Source of the DNA: Litsea cubeba | Taxonomy: Eukaryota; Streptophyta; Magnoliopsida; Laurales; Lauraceae | Assembly: GCA_012931725.1 (NCBI GenBank) | Contig: CM022944.1 | Location: 60,478,694 to 60,542,693 of the forward strand | Direction of reading: 5' to 3' | Length of the DNA: 64,000 nt | Part shown: positions 43,994 through 56,971 of the stretch, piece by piece | Numbering within the stretch: the stretch's first letter is position 1 | Layout: each line of letters opens with the position of its first letter | Program-made: the position numbers and the translations under genes | The notes under the pieces: generated by a model | Told to the model about the DNA's origin: nothing | Databases searched by the model: none | The model's input: only the letters and a program-made list of their open reading frames with translations

Positions 43994-46205
43994 GGCCTTG
44001 GACCTCATTGACCAACCTATCCTTTATTGGTAAATCCTTTTGTTGGTCATGTCGCATTTGCATTTTGTTATTTCTTAGTTACATTACTTTAAATGCATTG
44101 TTTACTTATGATCAATTGATTTTGTCTTCATGTACCATACTAGTTAAACATCATGGTTTTCAAAATCTTTTGATTATATTTTCATCATGTTAGATTTGCT
44201 TTTTGATCTCATTAAGTTATATCATTTGTATTGCATTTCTACATGTTCAATTGATTATGATTTCAAAAGCTTTTATAGCTAGATTTTTCATAATCGATTG
44301 ATATTGTAAAATCATTTGTTTGGATGTCTTAGTAAGATGTGTTTTGAAAAGCAAATGATTTGAAACAATTTGGATTTTCCATAGATCTCTAAGTTATATT
44401 TTCATATGGAAAATTATTGTTTTTGAAAAACCAACTTGTATGTGTTATATCATTTAAAATGCAAGTTGAATAGTTTTTAAATCAATTTGTATGAATCCTT
44501 GTAGTTATATTGTTTAGAATACAAATTGATGATTGATAATGTGTTATCTTCAATTCATTCTCTTTATGCTCATTGTTGGATTTTGTTTATTTAAATGATT
44601 TGAAGATAGTATGAATGGAAATGTTTTAAATCATCATTAGTTATATTTATCAAAACATGTTCCGTGTTCTCATTTCCATATGCATTTGATTATGTCTTTT
44701 TAAATATGGAAATGAATGTTGTTATAGGCAATTTGCATCTTTTAGTTTCGTTCTTTTTATATGCAAATGTCTATTAGTTTCTTGTATGGTTGTGATCTTA
44801 TTTACATTTGTAAAAACCATACTAGAACTCAAAAATCCATCCTTTACGCTTTCTAGTTATTATTTGATATGGATGGTTATGTTGTTGATTCATGTGTATT
44901 TTCCTTGTTTTGTCATTCTTATACATGTTTCAACTTCATAGTAGTGTTTAATCATATGAACCTCTTTGAAATCCATTCCTTGTATTTCATAGATTGTTTG
45001 ATGGATTTCTTAGTTGTTGAATTCATATGATTTGACACTTTTGTAAATTGCATGCTCTACCAAGTTATATATATTTTAATGCAATTTATCTTGTTCATCA
45101 CTATGCTCATTAGTTATATCATTTAAAGTGATGAATATCCTTTTATGATGCTTGATTTTGTAATTGTCACATTCCATTAGCATCATAATCTTCATGATTG
45201 CCACCTCTCATGCACTTATAGGTAAATCTCATGACCACCTTGTTTATGTATCCATTTTCTTGGTTGGTTTATGGTTGAGGTAGGCTTCATGGTTGAACTT
45301 CATTTCATTCATCTTGTGCATGATAGTTATATTTAATGAATGTATGAAATGATTTCAAAACCTTCATAGCATATGATTTTCATAGTTATATTATTTGATG
45401 CTGTGTTTAGTATATCCCAATGACCTTGCCCTTTACTTTGGTAATTTGATCATATTGAGCTTTATAGTCAAATATTATTATCAATTGAATCTAATCCTTC
45501 ACTTGAAGTTAACCCTCAATTGGTTTAAACCATCATCTTCTTGCACCTATTAGTTAAATCGTTGTCAAAAGTTTGAGAAAAGAAGAGTATGGATTGAGGG
45601 GGAGTAAACCTTCTAAGGAAGCATTAGAGTTGATCAAATTCACCCTTATATTGGCTCTGTACCCTTATAGCCTATCTACCTATGCATGATGCCCTGTTAT
45701 ATATTTCATTTTCGATTTCTTTTATTAACAGGTGCTACTAAAGGTATTTTCCTTGTTTCGTGTGTGTAGGTACCCCTCTTCAATTGGATGTACTTTGCAA
45801 TTTAATGGCAAAGGGGGAGAATAATAACAAGCTTGGAGAAGGGGAGAAGTTCTCAAGTTTAATGGCAAACGGGGAGAAAGAATTAAGGGGGAGAAAGAGT
45901 GATCAAGCTACCCAAAGGGAGAAAATGCATGGTCATAGGGGGAGAAGATGATAGAAGAAAGAGCTTGGGAGCTAAAGAAGATGCTTGGTCTAAAGAAAGG
46001 AAGATGAAGAGAAAGCTTGAAGATTGATCAAGCTCCAAGCATCAAGAAGAATGAAGCTAGAGCCCAAGCTGAATGAAGAAGTATCCAAGAAGATTTCAAG
46101 GATTGTCCAGCCAAGGAGGAGCTGAAGACTATGTGTGGAAATTTAGTGTTGAGCAAGGTTTGCCAACATATTAAAGGTTTGCCATCAAATTGCAAAGGGG
46201 GAGAT
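43994..46205 (+). other. Non-coding interior of B1: hairpin array and polypurine tracts
   Basis: No coding frame of note. From 44374 to 45188 at least twelve consecutive short inverted repeats are visible. From 45597 to 46205 the sequence is rich in GGGGGAG-type tracts (about 45597, 45811, 45839, 45872, 45890 and 45938), ending with the presumptive primer CAAAGGGGGAGAT against the LTR. The frame at 45760-45951 reads through these tracts. Confidence 0.75.
44374..45188 (+). repeat. Array of about 12 consecutive short hairpins
   Basis: Inverted pairs: 44374-44383/44405-44414 (10 of 10), 44433-44441/44459-44467 (one G-T), 44481-44492/44519-44530 (12 of 12), 44546-44553/44600-44607, 44671-44680/44705-44714 (10), 44731-44738/44761-44768, 44784-44791/44815-44822, 44838-44843/44871-44876, 44969-44976/45001-45008, 45044-45053/45079-45088 (10), 45094-45101/45128-45135 and 45143-45152/45179-45188 (10). 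Most loops are 20-30 bases, and many contain AGTTATAT or a variant. Confidence 0.85.
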
Positions 46206-47215
46206 TGTTAGGGATTTTGTGTATTGCAATTTGATGGATGCATTATCATTTTAGCATCTCATAAATTTTCACACATGCATTGAGTTAAAAACCTTGAAAT
46301 CTGATTTTCTACATGCATTGTTTTTAAATATTTTAAATCTTAGTTTGTGCATGTTTTGGATTTAAATCTTGGATGCATTTGTTTTTGAAAAGATCTTAAA
46401 TCAAGCTAGCCTATGCTTTAAAGTTTCAAATATTATTTAGCTTTTAATGTTTCATGATTTTTAAAAGCACTTAGATGATTTAAAATCATGTTTCCAAGCT
46501 TGGTTTAATGGCCCAAAAATCCCCACAAAGATTCTCTTTAAAAAATGCAAGTTGGGATTTTTTGCCTAAAGCCGTCGGTCAACCGACAGCTTGATGTCGG
46601 TCAACCGACAGTGGAACCGAAGCCAACCAAGAGGCTCCATCGGTTCCAAAACCAGACAGCTACATTTTCAACATTTTTGTGCTGTCGGTTCAGCCGTCGG
46701 TTCCATGTCGGTTAACCGACAATTGAGGGTCAACCGATAGATGTATAACGGTCAGAAAACTTTCGAAAACATGACCGTTGCCTAGTGACCGTTGAGGTCC
46801 GTTGGCAGCTTTTTTCTATAAAAGTAAGCTCATTCCTTTGGACAAAGTTAATGATTTTTAAGCCATTCTTGAAGAGCTTTGAGGCCAAAGAAAGGGAAAG
46901 AGCTAAGGAAGGCTAATGGGTCACTAGGAAAAGCAAAGCTTGGATTAATGAAGTTAAACAACCAAGTAAGCTTTGCCTTTTGTTAATCATATGTTTTATG
47001 CTTTGTCTAAATTATTGGTAAATGATTTTAAGCATATTAACTATGATGTGTTGAATCCTTTACTTCCTTTAATCTTTGATTTTATATCATATGATTCTTC
47101 ACTTAGATTCAAACAAAGTTTTGTTTTTAAAACTTTACAAATCATGTTTTATGAAAATCTTTGATTTCCTCTTTAGCATAATTCTATTTCTTGTTTGAAT
47201 CTTCTTTGTTGTTTT
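46206..47215 (+). mobile_element. 3' LTR of element B1, left part
   Basis: Starts TGTTAGGGATTTTG after the polypurine tract and follows the 5' LTR closely up to TTGTTGTTTT, where element C is inserted. It has one extra GTCGGTCAACCGAC unit relative to the 5' LTR but lacks the two TGTCGGTCGACCGACA units. Confidence 0.93.
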
Positions 47216-50200
47216 TGTCACGCCCCGAAACCGGGACCTGCAGCGAACCGATCTCGGGGTGCGAAATTTTGGAATAAATTTGAAACTTTTTGTTATAGTT
47301 CCCAAGATCCGCGTGAATGAGGATAATCACATGCCAACACAATCAGAGTATATTTTTCGCGGAAGCTACACATGGTGTTACGACTCGGAATCCGTGGCCA
47401 TCGGGTTCCGTGTCGCACGCAACCAATTCCATAAAGCCATCATAACAGACTGGCATAAATCCTAAATCACAACACACTGAGCTGGTAGTAACAAACTATT
47501 AATTCCCACATATTCAAGTTACAATTAACAGATGTCTTAATTACAAACCCAAAGAAAAAGGCTAACATAGCCATACAAAATATCCAACTAAACAGAAGTA
47601 CTACCCCAAAATTTCAATACGAACTCTGGTGCCAAACTTGACATCTAGATGATATCAACGGGCAGCCTCTCACGTCAGACCGGCGGTCCCACCGCCTCCT
47701 CTGATCAAACACCTACAAACCGAAAAGAAGAACTGGCACCAAACAAAAGGGGTCAGACACGACGGTCTGGCAAGCAAATAAACAAATAATATGAACAAAA
47801 GGAACATACATAAAACCAGACGAAATCATCGAAAAACCGAATAACGAGTCTAAACAATAATGGCAATAAAGCATGCTAAACGATCGAAAAACCGAACATA
47901 AACGTCAAAACAAGTAAAAGAGCAATATCAGATGTACGAATATCTCGAAAAGATAAAAGCCTGCATCAAACGTTTAATCGTCGGAAATACATTTCAAATC
48001 CTGAATAATAGCGACAATATGATAAAGATCGATATCGTAAACATTAAACGAATCTGAGCATAAAAAGCATAACCAACGGAAATCATAAACTAAAGCAATA
48101 TACAGATAAAACACAGGCAACCACAAATAGCTAAATCCTCCTATTACCGAAGTAATAAGAGCAAACAGAGCGTAGCCACTGAACGTGGTACTAAAATGGG
48201 ATCGGAACCGTAGCCATACTAATGGGACCGGCAGATCAAAAGTATCAGAACCGTAGCCATACAAATGGGACCGGCAGATAATTACCGTTGCCATGGTCGG
48301 TACAGACAGAATCCAAGCTGCAGCTGGCGGACAGAGTAAAGACCCCAAGCCGGGTGATCAGCCCGACAAGGTGACCTAAGCCTAGTGGTGCCTTTAGTTT
48401 TCAAACTCAAACAGATACAAATCTAACATAATACTAATCCCTTTGGCTCAGGGGCTTGCACCACATAGCTCTGGCCCCGTCTTGCCTCGGGGTTTTGTTT
48501 TTCGGAATCATAGCCTCTTTGGCTCATGGGCTCGCACCGCATAGCTCTGGCCCCGTCTTGCCTCGAGGTTTTTATTTTCAAAATACTAATGTTGTTAAAC
48601 AATAGTCTCATCGAAGAAATCCCGAATGTAACAAACATACTCCAATCTCTTTTCAAATCGAATCGGAGAAAACGTACGAATTTCGATGGTGAACCGTTCA
48701 AATACGCATCGAGGTGATTTGTATAAAATCATACGACCAACCCTTTCGAACATGGGAAGACACATGATTTTATAACAAATCATCGATGCTATTTAAATTA
48801 GTTCACCAAAGAAAACAAATACAAATTCAGATACAAATACAAATACATTTTTCTGACTTGAAATGGAATGGATAGTGGAGAATGATTTAATGATTTACCA
48901 AGGAACCATCACAATGCACGTTTAACCTTTAAACATTGATTAATAAAGAATGTGTTTGATGCCAATGAAAATCCATAATGTTTAAATGATAAAGTGCGCA
49001 TTGTGACCCGAAAGGTTCCCGGATAATCTCACATAAGCTCATTCTCACATCATTCCCATTTCACAAATTTCCGAGTATCACAAATAATCTCAAATCTCAT
49101 TAAAACAGGCCCATAGTTGGCCTTAAACCGAGTCCAAATAACCTACTCATTTAGCCCAAAATAGCCCCTTTAAACAAAGCCTAAACCATTATTAAAACAG
49201 TCCAAACACTAAGCTTGATTGGCCCACAAAACACACTTCAAAAACAGCCCAAAGCTCAACATTTATTGGCCCACAAAACATATTTTAAGAACCCAAAACT
49301 GAACTTTAACCGAGCCCACAAAACTGATTTAAAAACAGTCCAAAACATATCCTTAAATGGCCTTCAAAACAATTCTTAAAAACAGCCCAAACAAACTTCG
49401 AACAGGCCCACAAAAACTGATTTTTAAAGCGACCAAAACCAACCTAAACAGGCCCACAAAACTGAACCTAAGATGACCCAATATCATGTTTTACACGGGC
49501 CCAAAAACTGACTTTGGATGGCTCAAAGAAACCCCAACAAACTAGCCCACAAAATCCTCAAAACAGGCCCATACCCGAGCCCAGACTGAGCTGGGCTCGC
49601 TCGAGCGGACCCAGGCCCGCTCGAGCGGACCCAGACAGAAGCTGGGTCGCTCGAGCGGACTGGGCTTCTTCCTTGCAAAATTTTCACTCTTTTTCTTGAT
49701 CTTTTTGATTCCTTTTCTTTCATACTCAATTCCATGAATTGTTGGGCCCTTCTTTGGCCTTCCAAACTCATCAATCACATCCATAACTCCATCCAATTGA
49801 TCAAACACAAGCCTTTTCAAAACAAAGTTTCTCTTTGAACACCAAACACAAGATAGTCCCATTTTCTTTCTAAATGACCAAGTGAAAGCAAACCTCCCAT
49901 GCATTGTAAAGCAATAACATATATTGAAATCAATATAACAATGGTTCATTCAATCAAAGTAAATCCATGATTAATAAAGGATTAGAATAACATGAGGAAA
50001 AACCATGAAACCCAACAAAAACATGAAAACATCACATTAATTGAAAATCCACTTGCCTTGGTCAAGAGAAGATGTAAAAACACTCCATGAAGTCCTCTAA
50101 TGGCCTCAAGCTCCAAAATCATGAAATCCCCAAAATGGCTCAAGAAGAAACCCTAGAAATCCACCATTTTCCAAACTTCATGAAAACCCAATGCATGTGG

Positions 50201-50999
50201 GATTAAAACACTCCAAATGAGGAGGAAAACAAAGATCTAAAGAAAAGAAAACCAATGCTAACCTTTGGGTGTTCCAAATAAGAAGAAGGGCTTGAAGAGG
50301 AGGGTTGTCCTAGCCCAATGCTCTTGAAAATGGGGTCTTTGGAAAGCCAAGAGGGAGGAGAAGAAGGAGGTGAGATCAAATCTCCATGAAAGCTCCAAGA
50401 GAGAGGTGTTCCAGATGAGAGAGAAAGAGTGGGAGGAGAGGGAAAGAGCCCTAGCTCAACCCTTGCTGGAAACGAATGAAGGAGAAGAAGAGAGGGGTTC
50501 CCTCTTATAGAATGGGTCTTGTGGGTCCCAAACTTCACAAGGCTGAAAATGGTATATGCGGGCCCCGAACGAAAACGACGAAGAAGACAAAAACGATCGG
50601 CGAAATATCTAGTTTCCGAAAAGTATATTTTCCCCAATTTCTGAAATTTTCGAAATTCATGGACAGATTTAGTGAAAATGTCATTTTTGCCCTTTTTCCT
50701 CGAAAAACGTGATTTCTGAGTTTCAAATCATGATGGTCAAAACATGAAAGTTGTTAAACTTCATCAAATGAGTCGAAATACACCAAATCCAGAATTTTTA
50801 GAAACCCGAAGTAATTTCCCATAAAAATACAAATCCTAAGGACCGGGTCAAACTAAAGTCAACGGTCTACAAAATCTCAAAGGCAAGGAAAAATCCGGTC
50901 AAACTCAAATACGCGGTCAAACTAAATCAAATCTTGCTTAACAAGTTAAACCATGATTAAATCAATGCTAAACAAAAGGATTGGGGTCGGGATCTTACA
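47216..50999 (-). mobile_element. 3' LTR of element C
   Basis: TGTCACGCCC to GGGATCTTACA on the plus strand. It is about 93 bp shorter than its partner because part of the CGCTCGAGCG palindrome block (about 49594-49665) is missing. TATAAGAG on the minus strand at 50512-50519 is the best TATA candidate. Short frames inside are mirrored in the other LTR and are not genes. Confidence 0.92.
50512..50519 (-). promoter_or_regulatory. TATA-like box in C LTR
   Basis: TATAAGAG on the minus strand; repeated in the other C LTR near 56484, and a TATAAG variant near 9957 in the solo LTR. Confidence 0.45.
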
Positions 51000-53094
51000 T
51001 CCTCCCCCCCTTAGAATCCATTTGGTCCTCCAAATGGCTTAAACCAAATCGAAATCGAAAACCCAAAAAGACAAACGAAAACACTGACACTCTATGCTAG
51101 ACCTTGGTGACTGAGAGACATCCTCTTATCAAACCTGACGTTGAGATGCACGGTCCACCACATTCTGATTCGGTTGAAGGCTTCACACTACTCCACATAT
51201 TTGCCCGAAAACAAACTTCTCTGACTAAACTGGTGCCCAACACTCCTAAGCATCCTTGGTGTCATCTGTAGGTCTTGCACTGGATCAATCCTTTTACTTA
51301 ACTCGTCAGTCACTGTCAATCCAAGAAACTGCAATTTCTGCCTCTTTCTAATACCTTGGAATCCTGTGCCTTAAGTCCTTCAAAGCTGTACACGGTGCTC
51401 CTGACGCTTGCCTCTTCAGATTTCATTCTTCAAGTCTTCTACCAATGACATGTAAAGCCGACCTTGAAATCCAAATCTGTGTTCAAAACTCCCTATTCCA
51501 AGTCTTGAATGATCTTTTACTCTCTCATAGATCCAACTTTATTTTCCAACTGAACCGGTACACATCCTGACATTCATCATCCCTTCACTTCATACACCTC
51601 CGAACTCCAATCAAAGGCTACTACTACTCACTCCATTCAATGCAAAAACAGATCTCACAATTGGAAACATATTGACTAAAATAATTACTTAGCTAAATTT
51701 TTTATCATCTTAAAATATAGTAGAAACCGAACCTCCAATTTGCCAAGTAAAGCTTAATAAATAAAGTTTATCAAAGTTTGAGTATGAAACTACATTATTC
51801 ATTTGAAATTCATATTTATAGTATAACTATACATCAAACTTCGTTGAAATCTGAGTGTTAATTGAATACTAAACCTTGTTGAAAACTAACTTATTTGTTT
51901 ATAAAAATCTTGCGAAAATCTAAACAAAGTTGAGCGTTAAAACAAATGTAGGAAATCTACATAAAATCTAAACACAAAAACCTTTAAGAAATTTCATTTT
52001 ACATAACCATAGAAAACAACTCAATGAAATAGAAATCTCACACTACTCTTTGAGAAAGAAACACAATTTTGAGTTACATGCTTTTAAAGACCAATCTTGA
52101 AAACAAAATCATGTGACTCATGAAAAGAGTATGATAATATAGTTTTTAATTCAAAATAAGCCTCAAAGAAGAAACATAAATCCATTTTTAAACATTACAA
52201 GGATAAACCATAGATATTAATGAAAACATATCAAAGATGAAAACATCAAGAAAAATCATTCTTAAATAAGAAATGGACATCACCAAAACTGAGGTACTCC
52301 CTTGCATCTGCACGTTGTCCAATCGAACACCCTATAAGTCGGTAAAGCCCACAACATTTTCTTTGCTGCCAAAAATTTTCTTAACTACAACCAACCATCC
52401 ACTTGGTATTGCCTCTGGAAACTACACTGGCTGCACTACAAGTTACCGAACTTCTCAACCAAAACCATGACCATGCTCATCGAATCCGGGGAAATCCCTG
52501 AGTTTCTGGCACTAATTCCTAGTCTTACTAACTAAGATCACTTCTCCCTTCATAAGATCAATAACTGATACGCCTCTTGCAGTCCTTCATCTTGGAAAGA
52601 TAGTCTGAGTTCCCCCAAAATTCCACATTTACTTACTCTGGTGCGCTGCATGACGATCTTCGATTAACTGAGAGGGGATCTTCACATACTGCTCAGGTTC
52701 TACTTTGACTGGCAACTGCACATGTCTTCTCTTACTAACCACAATGAAGACGCTGAAGGTTGAAGGTCTGCTGATGTTCTCCGAAAACAACATACTAAAT
52801 CCAAGAGGTTCTCAGTCTCCGACACAAGCAAAGATAAAAGACACTGAACAAGAGTATGGAGATTTTAAATTCTCCACCACTAAGGAGGAAATTTGGCCGT
52901 CCAAACCTCCTAACAACACGAACAAAAAGGAAAGACAAGCAAAATCTCCCGAACTGAAAGAAAAGCCGACTCAAATCCAACGAAACAAAGACACGAGAAA
53001 ACAAATCGACACAATCTAACGAATCCTCACCACTCGTCTTAATGTCTCTAGAGTATTTTATTTCCTAGAAACTAACCAGCTCTGATACCAAACC
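51000..53094 (-). other. Interior of element C, non-coding
   Basis: The polypurine tract (51000-51020, AAGGGGGGAGGA on the minus strand) abuts the 3' LTR, and the primer-binding site is at 53079-53090. Between them I see no gag, protease, RT or integrase motif. Frames at 52705-53019 (plus) and 52795-53004 (minus) lack known domains. The interior looks like replaced or decayed filler. Confidence 0.8.
53079..53090 (-). other. Primer-binding site of element C
   Basis: TGGTATCAGAGC on the minus strand, four bases inside the 5' LTR end at 53095. Confidence 0.9.
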
Positions 53095-56000
53095 TGTCAC
53101 GCCCCGAAACCGGGACCTGCAGCGAACCGATCTCGGGGTGCGAAATTTTGGAATAAATTTGAAACTTTTTGTTATAGTTCCCAAGATCCGCGTGAATGAG
53201 GATAATCACATGCCAACACAATCAGAGTATATTTTTCGCGGAAGCTACACATGGTGTTACGACTCGGAATCCGTGGCCATCGGGTTCCGTGTCGCACGCA
53301 ACCAATTCCATAAAGCCATCATAACAGACTGGCATAAATCCTAAATCACAACACACTGAGCTGGTAGTAACAAACTATTAATTCCCACATATTCAAGTTA
53401 CAATTAACAGATGTCTTAATTACAAACCCAAAGAAAAAGGCTAACATAGCCATACAAAATATCCAACTAAACAGAAGTACTACCCCAAAATTTCAATACG
53501 AACTCTGGTGCCAAACTTGACATCTAGATGATATCAACGGGCAGCCTCTCACGTCAGACCGGCGGTCCCACCGCCTCCTCTGATCAAACACCTACAAACC
53601 GAAAAGAAGAACTGGCACCAAACAAAAGGGGTCAGACACGACGGTCTGGCAAGCAAATAAACAAATAATATGAACAAAAGGAACATACATAAAACCAGAC
53701 GAAATCATCGAAAAACCGAATAACGAGTCTAAACAATAATGGCAATAAAGCATGCTAAACGATCGAAAAACCGAACATAAACGTCAAAACAAGTAAAAGA
53801 GCAATATCAGATGTACGAATATCTCTAAAAGATAAAAGCCTACATCAAACGTTTCATCGTCGGAAATACATTTCAAATCCTGAATAATAGCGACAATATG
53901 ATAAAGATCGATATCGTAAACATTAAACGAATCTGAGCATAAAAAGCATAACCAACGGAAATCATAAACTAAAGCAATATACAGATAAAACATAGGCAAC
54001 CACAAATAGCTAAATCCTCCTATTACCGAAGTCATAAGAGCAAACAGAGCGTAGCCACTGAACGTGGTACTAAAATGGGATCGGAACCGTAGCCATACTA
54101 ATGGGACCGGCAGATCAAAAGTATCAGAACCGTAGCCATACAAATGGGACCGGCAGATAATTACCGTTGCCATGGTCGGTACAGACAGAATCCAAGCTGC
54201 AGCTGGCGGACAGAGTAAAGACCCCAAGCCGGGTGATCAGCCCGACAAGGTGACCTAAGCCTAGTGGTGCCTTTAGTTTTCAAACTCAAACAGATACAAA
54301 TCTAACATAATACTAATCTCTTTGGCTCAGGGGCTCGCACCACATAGCTCTGGCCCCGTCTTGCCTCGGGGTTTTGTTTTTCGGAATCATAGCCTCTTTG
54401 GCTCATGGGCTCGCACCGCATAGCTCTGGCCCCGTCTTGCCTCGAGGTTTTTATTTTCAAAATACTAATGTTGTTAAACAATAGTCTCATCGAAGAAATC
54501 CCGAATGTAACAAACATACTCCAATCTCTTTTCAAATCGAATCGGAGAAAACGTACGAATTTCGATGGTGAACCGTTCAAATACGCATCGAGGTGATTTG
54601 TATAAAATCATACGACCAACCCTTTCGAACATGGGAAGACACATGATTTTATAACAAATCATCGATGCTATTTAAATTAGTTCACCAAAGAAAACAAATA
54701 CAAATTCAGATACAAATACAAATACATTTTTCTGACTTGAAATGGAATGGATAGTGGAGAATGATTTAATGATTTACCAAGGAACCATCACAATGCACGT
54801 TTAACCTTTAAACATTGATTAATAAAGAATGTGTTTGATGCCAATGAAAATCCATAATGTTTAAATGATAAAGTGCGCATTGTGACCCGAAAGGTTCCCG
54901 GATAATCTCACATAAGCTCATTCTCACATCATTCCCATTTCACAAATTTCCGAGTATCACAAATAATCTCAAATCTCATTAAAACAGGCCCATAGTTGGC
55001 CTTAAACCGAGTCCAAATAACCTACTCATTTAGCCCAAAATAGCCCCTTTAAACAAAGCCTAAACCATTATTAAAACAGTCCAAACACTAAGCTTGATTG
55101 GCCCACAAAACACACTTCAAAAACAGCCCAAAGCTCAACATTTATTGGCCCACAAAACATATTTTAAGAACCCAAAACTGAACTTTAACCGAGCCCACAA
55201 AACTGATTTAAAAACAGTCCAAAACATATCCTTAAATGGCCTTCAAAACAATTCTTAAAAACAGCCCAAACAAACTTCGAACAGGCCCACAAAAACTGAT
55301 TTTTAAAGCGACCAAAACCAACCTAAACAGGCCCACAAAACTGAACCTAAGATGACCCAATATCATGTTTTACACGGGCCCAAAAACTGACTTTGGATGG
55401 CTCAAAGAAACCCCAACAAACTAGCCCACAAAATCCTCAAAACAGGCCCATACCCGAGCCCAGACTGAGCTGGGCTCGCTCGAGCGGACCCAGGCCCGCT
55501 CGAGCGGACCCAGACAGAAGCTGGGTCGCTCGAGCGACCCAGTGGGTCGCTCGAGCGGACCCAGACAGTGCCTGGTCCGCTCGAGCGACCCACTGGGTCG
55601 CTCGAGCGGACTGGGCCTGCCCAGTCCAGCCCGAGTCTTCTTCCTTGCAAATTTTTCACTCTTTTTCTTGATCTTTTTGATTCCTTTTCTTTCATACTCA
55701 ATTCCATGAATTGTTGGGCCCTTCTTTGGCCTTCCAAACTCATCAATCACATCCATAACTCCATCCAATTGATCAAACACAAGCCTTTTCAAAACAAAGT
55801 TTCTCTTTGAACACCAAACACAAGATAGTCCCATTTTCTTTCTAAATGACCAAGTGAAAGCAAACCTCCCATGCATTGTAAAGCAATAACATATATTGAA
55901 ATCAATATAACAATGGTTCATTCAATCAAAGTAAATCCATGATTAATAAAGGATTAGAATAACATGAGGAAAAACCATGAAACCCAACAAAAACATGAAA

Positions 56001-56971
56001 ACATCACATTAATTGAAAATCCACTTGCCTTGGTCAAGAGAAGATGTAAAAACACTCCATGAAGTCCTCTAATGGCCTCAAGCTCCAAAATCATGAAATC
56101 CCCAAAATGGCTCAAGAAGAAACCCTAGAAATCCACCATTTTCCAAACTTCATGAAAACCCAATGCATGTGGGATTAAAACACTCCAAATGAGGAGGAAA
56201 ACAAAGATCTAAAGAAAAGAAAACCAATGCTAACCTTTGGGTGTTCCAAATAAGAAGAAGGGCTTGAAGAGGAGGGTTGTCCTAGCCCAATGCTCTTGAA
56301 AATGGGGTCTTTGGAAAGCCAAGAGGGAGGAGAAGAAGGAGGTGAGATCAAATCTCCATGAAAGCTCCAAGAGAGAGGTGTTCCAGATGAGAGAGAAAGA
56401 GTGGGAGGAGAGGGAAAGAGCCCTAGCTCAACCCTTGCTGGAAACGAATGAAGGAGAAGAAGAGAGGGGTTCCCTCTTATAGAATGGGTCTTGTGGGTCC
56501 CAAACTTCACAAGGCTGAAAATGGTATATGCGGGCCCCGAACGAAAACGACGAAGAAGACAAAAACGATCGGCGAAATATCTAGTTTCCGAAAAGTATAT
56601 TTTCCCCAATTTCTGAAATTTTCGAAATTCATGGACAGATTTAGTGAAAATGTCATTTTTGCCCTTTTTCCTCGAAAAACGTGATTTCTGAGTTTCAAAT
56701 CATGATGGTCAAAACATGAAAGTTGTTAAACTTCATCAAATGAGTCGAAATACACCAAATCCAGAATTTTTAGAAACCCGAAGTAATTTCCCATAAAAAT
56801 ACAAATCCTAAGGACCGGGTCAAACTAAAGTCAACGGTCTACAAAATCTCCAAGGCAAGGAAAAATCCGGTCAAACTCAAATACGCGGTCAAACTAAATC
56901 AAATCTTGCTTAACAAGTTAAACCATGATTAAATCAATGCTAAACAAAAGGATTGGGGTCGGGATCTTACA
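53095..56971 (-). mobile_element. 5' LTR of element C
   Basis: 3877 bp, near-identical to 47216-50999 with a handful of substitutions. It retains the longer palindrome block (about 55472-55640) with repeated GGGTCGCTCGAGCG(A/G)CCC units. The last base 56971 is followed by the GTTTT duplication. Confidence 0.92.
55472..55640. repeat. CGCTCGAGCG palindrome block in C LTR
   Basis: Six CGCTCGAGCG decamers (perfect palindromes) in about 170 bp, embedded in larger mirror units such as CTGGGTCGCTCGAGCGACCCAG. Closely similar blocks lie in the D LTR (59489-59640), in shortened form at 49594-49665 and with two decamers in the solo LTR (about 9045-9085). Confidence 0.9.

Larger units (their letters stand above)
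47216..56971 (-). mobile_element. Element C: non-autonomous gypsy-type element with giant LTRs
   Basis: 9756 bp with perfect 5-bp duplications GTTTT (47211-47215 and 56972-56976); the uninterrupted site is visible in the B1 5' LTR near 41690. The LTRs are 3784 and 3877 bp around a 2.1-kb interior with no gag or pol domains. Primer-binding site and polypurine tract place it on the minus strand. LTR ends match element D, which encodes a chromodomain-gypsy pol, so C is probably a large-retrotransposon-derivative type passenger of a D-like helper. The LTRs are nearly identical except for one palindrome indel, so insertion is recent. Confidence 0.92.

Noticed and set aside
50203..50637. 144-codon minus-strand frame, identical at 56175-56609
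   Set aside because: It recurs only because it lies in both C LTRs; the divergent solo LTR does not preserve the frame.
52705..53019. 104-codon frame in the interior of element C
   Set aside because: Antisense to the element, no domain, and interior composition gives frames on both strands.
55393..55671. Open frames through the palindrome block rich in Ala-Arg-Ser-Trp repeats (also 49514-49774, 59377-59793, 8908-9211)
   Set aside because: They are translations of CGCTCGAGCG palindromes on both strands inside LTRs, appear in several frames, and have no domain.
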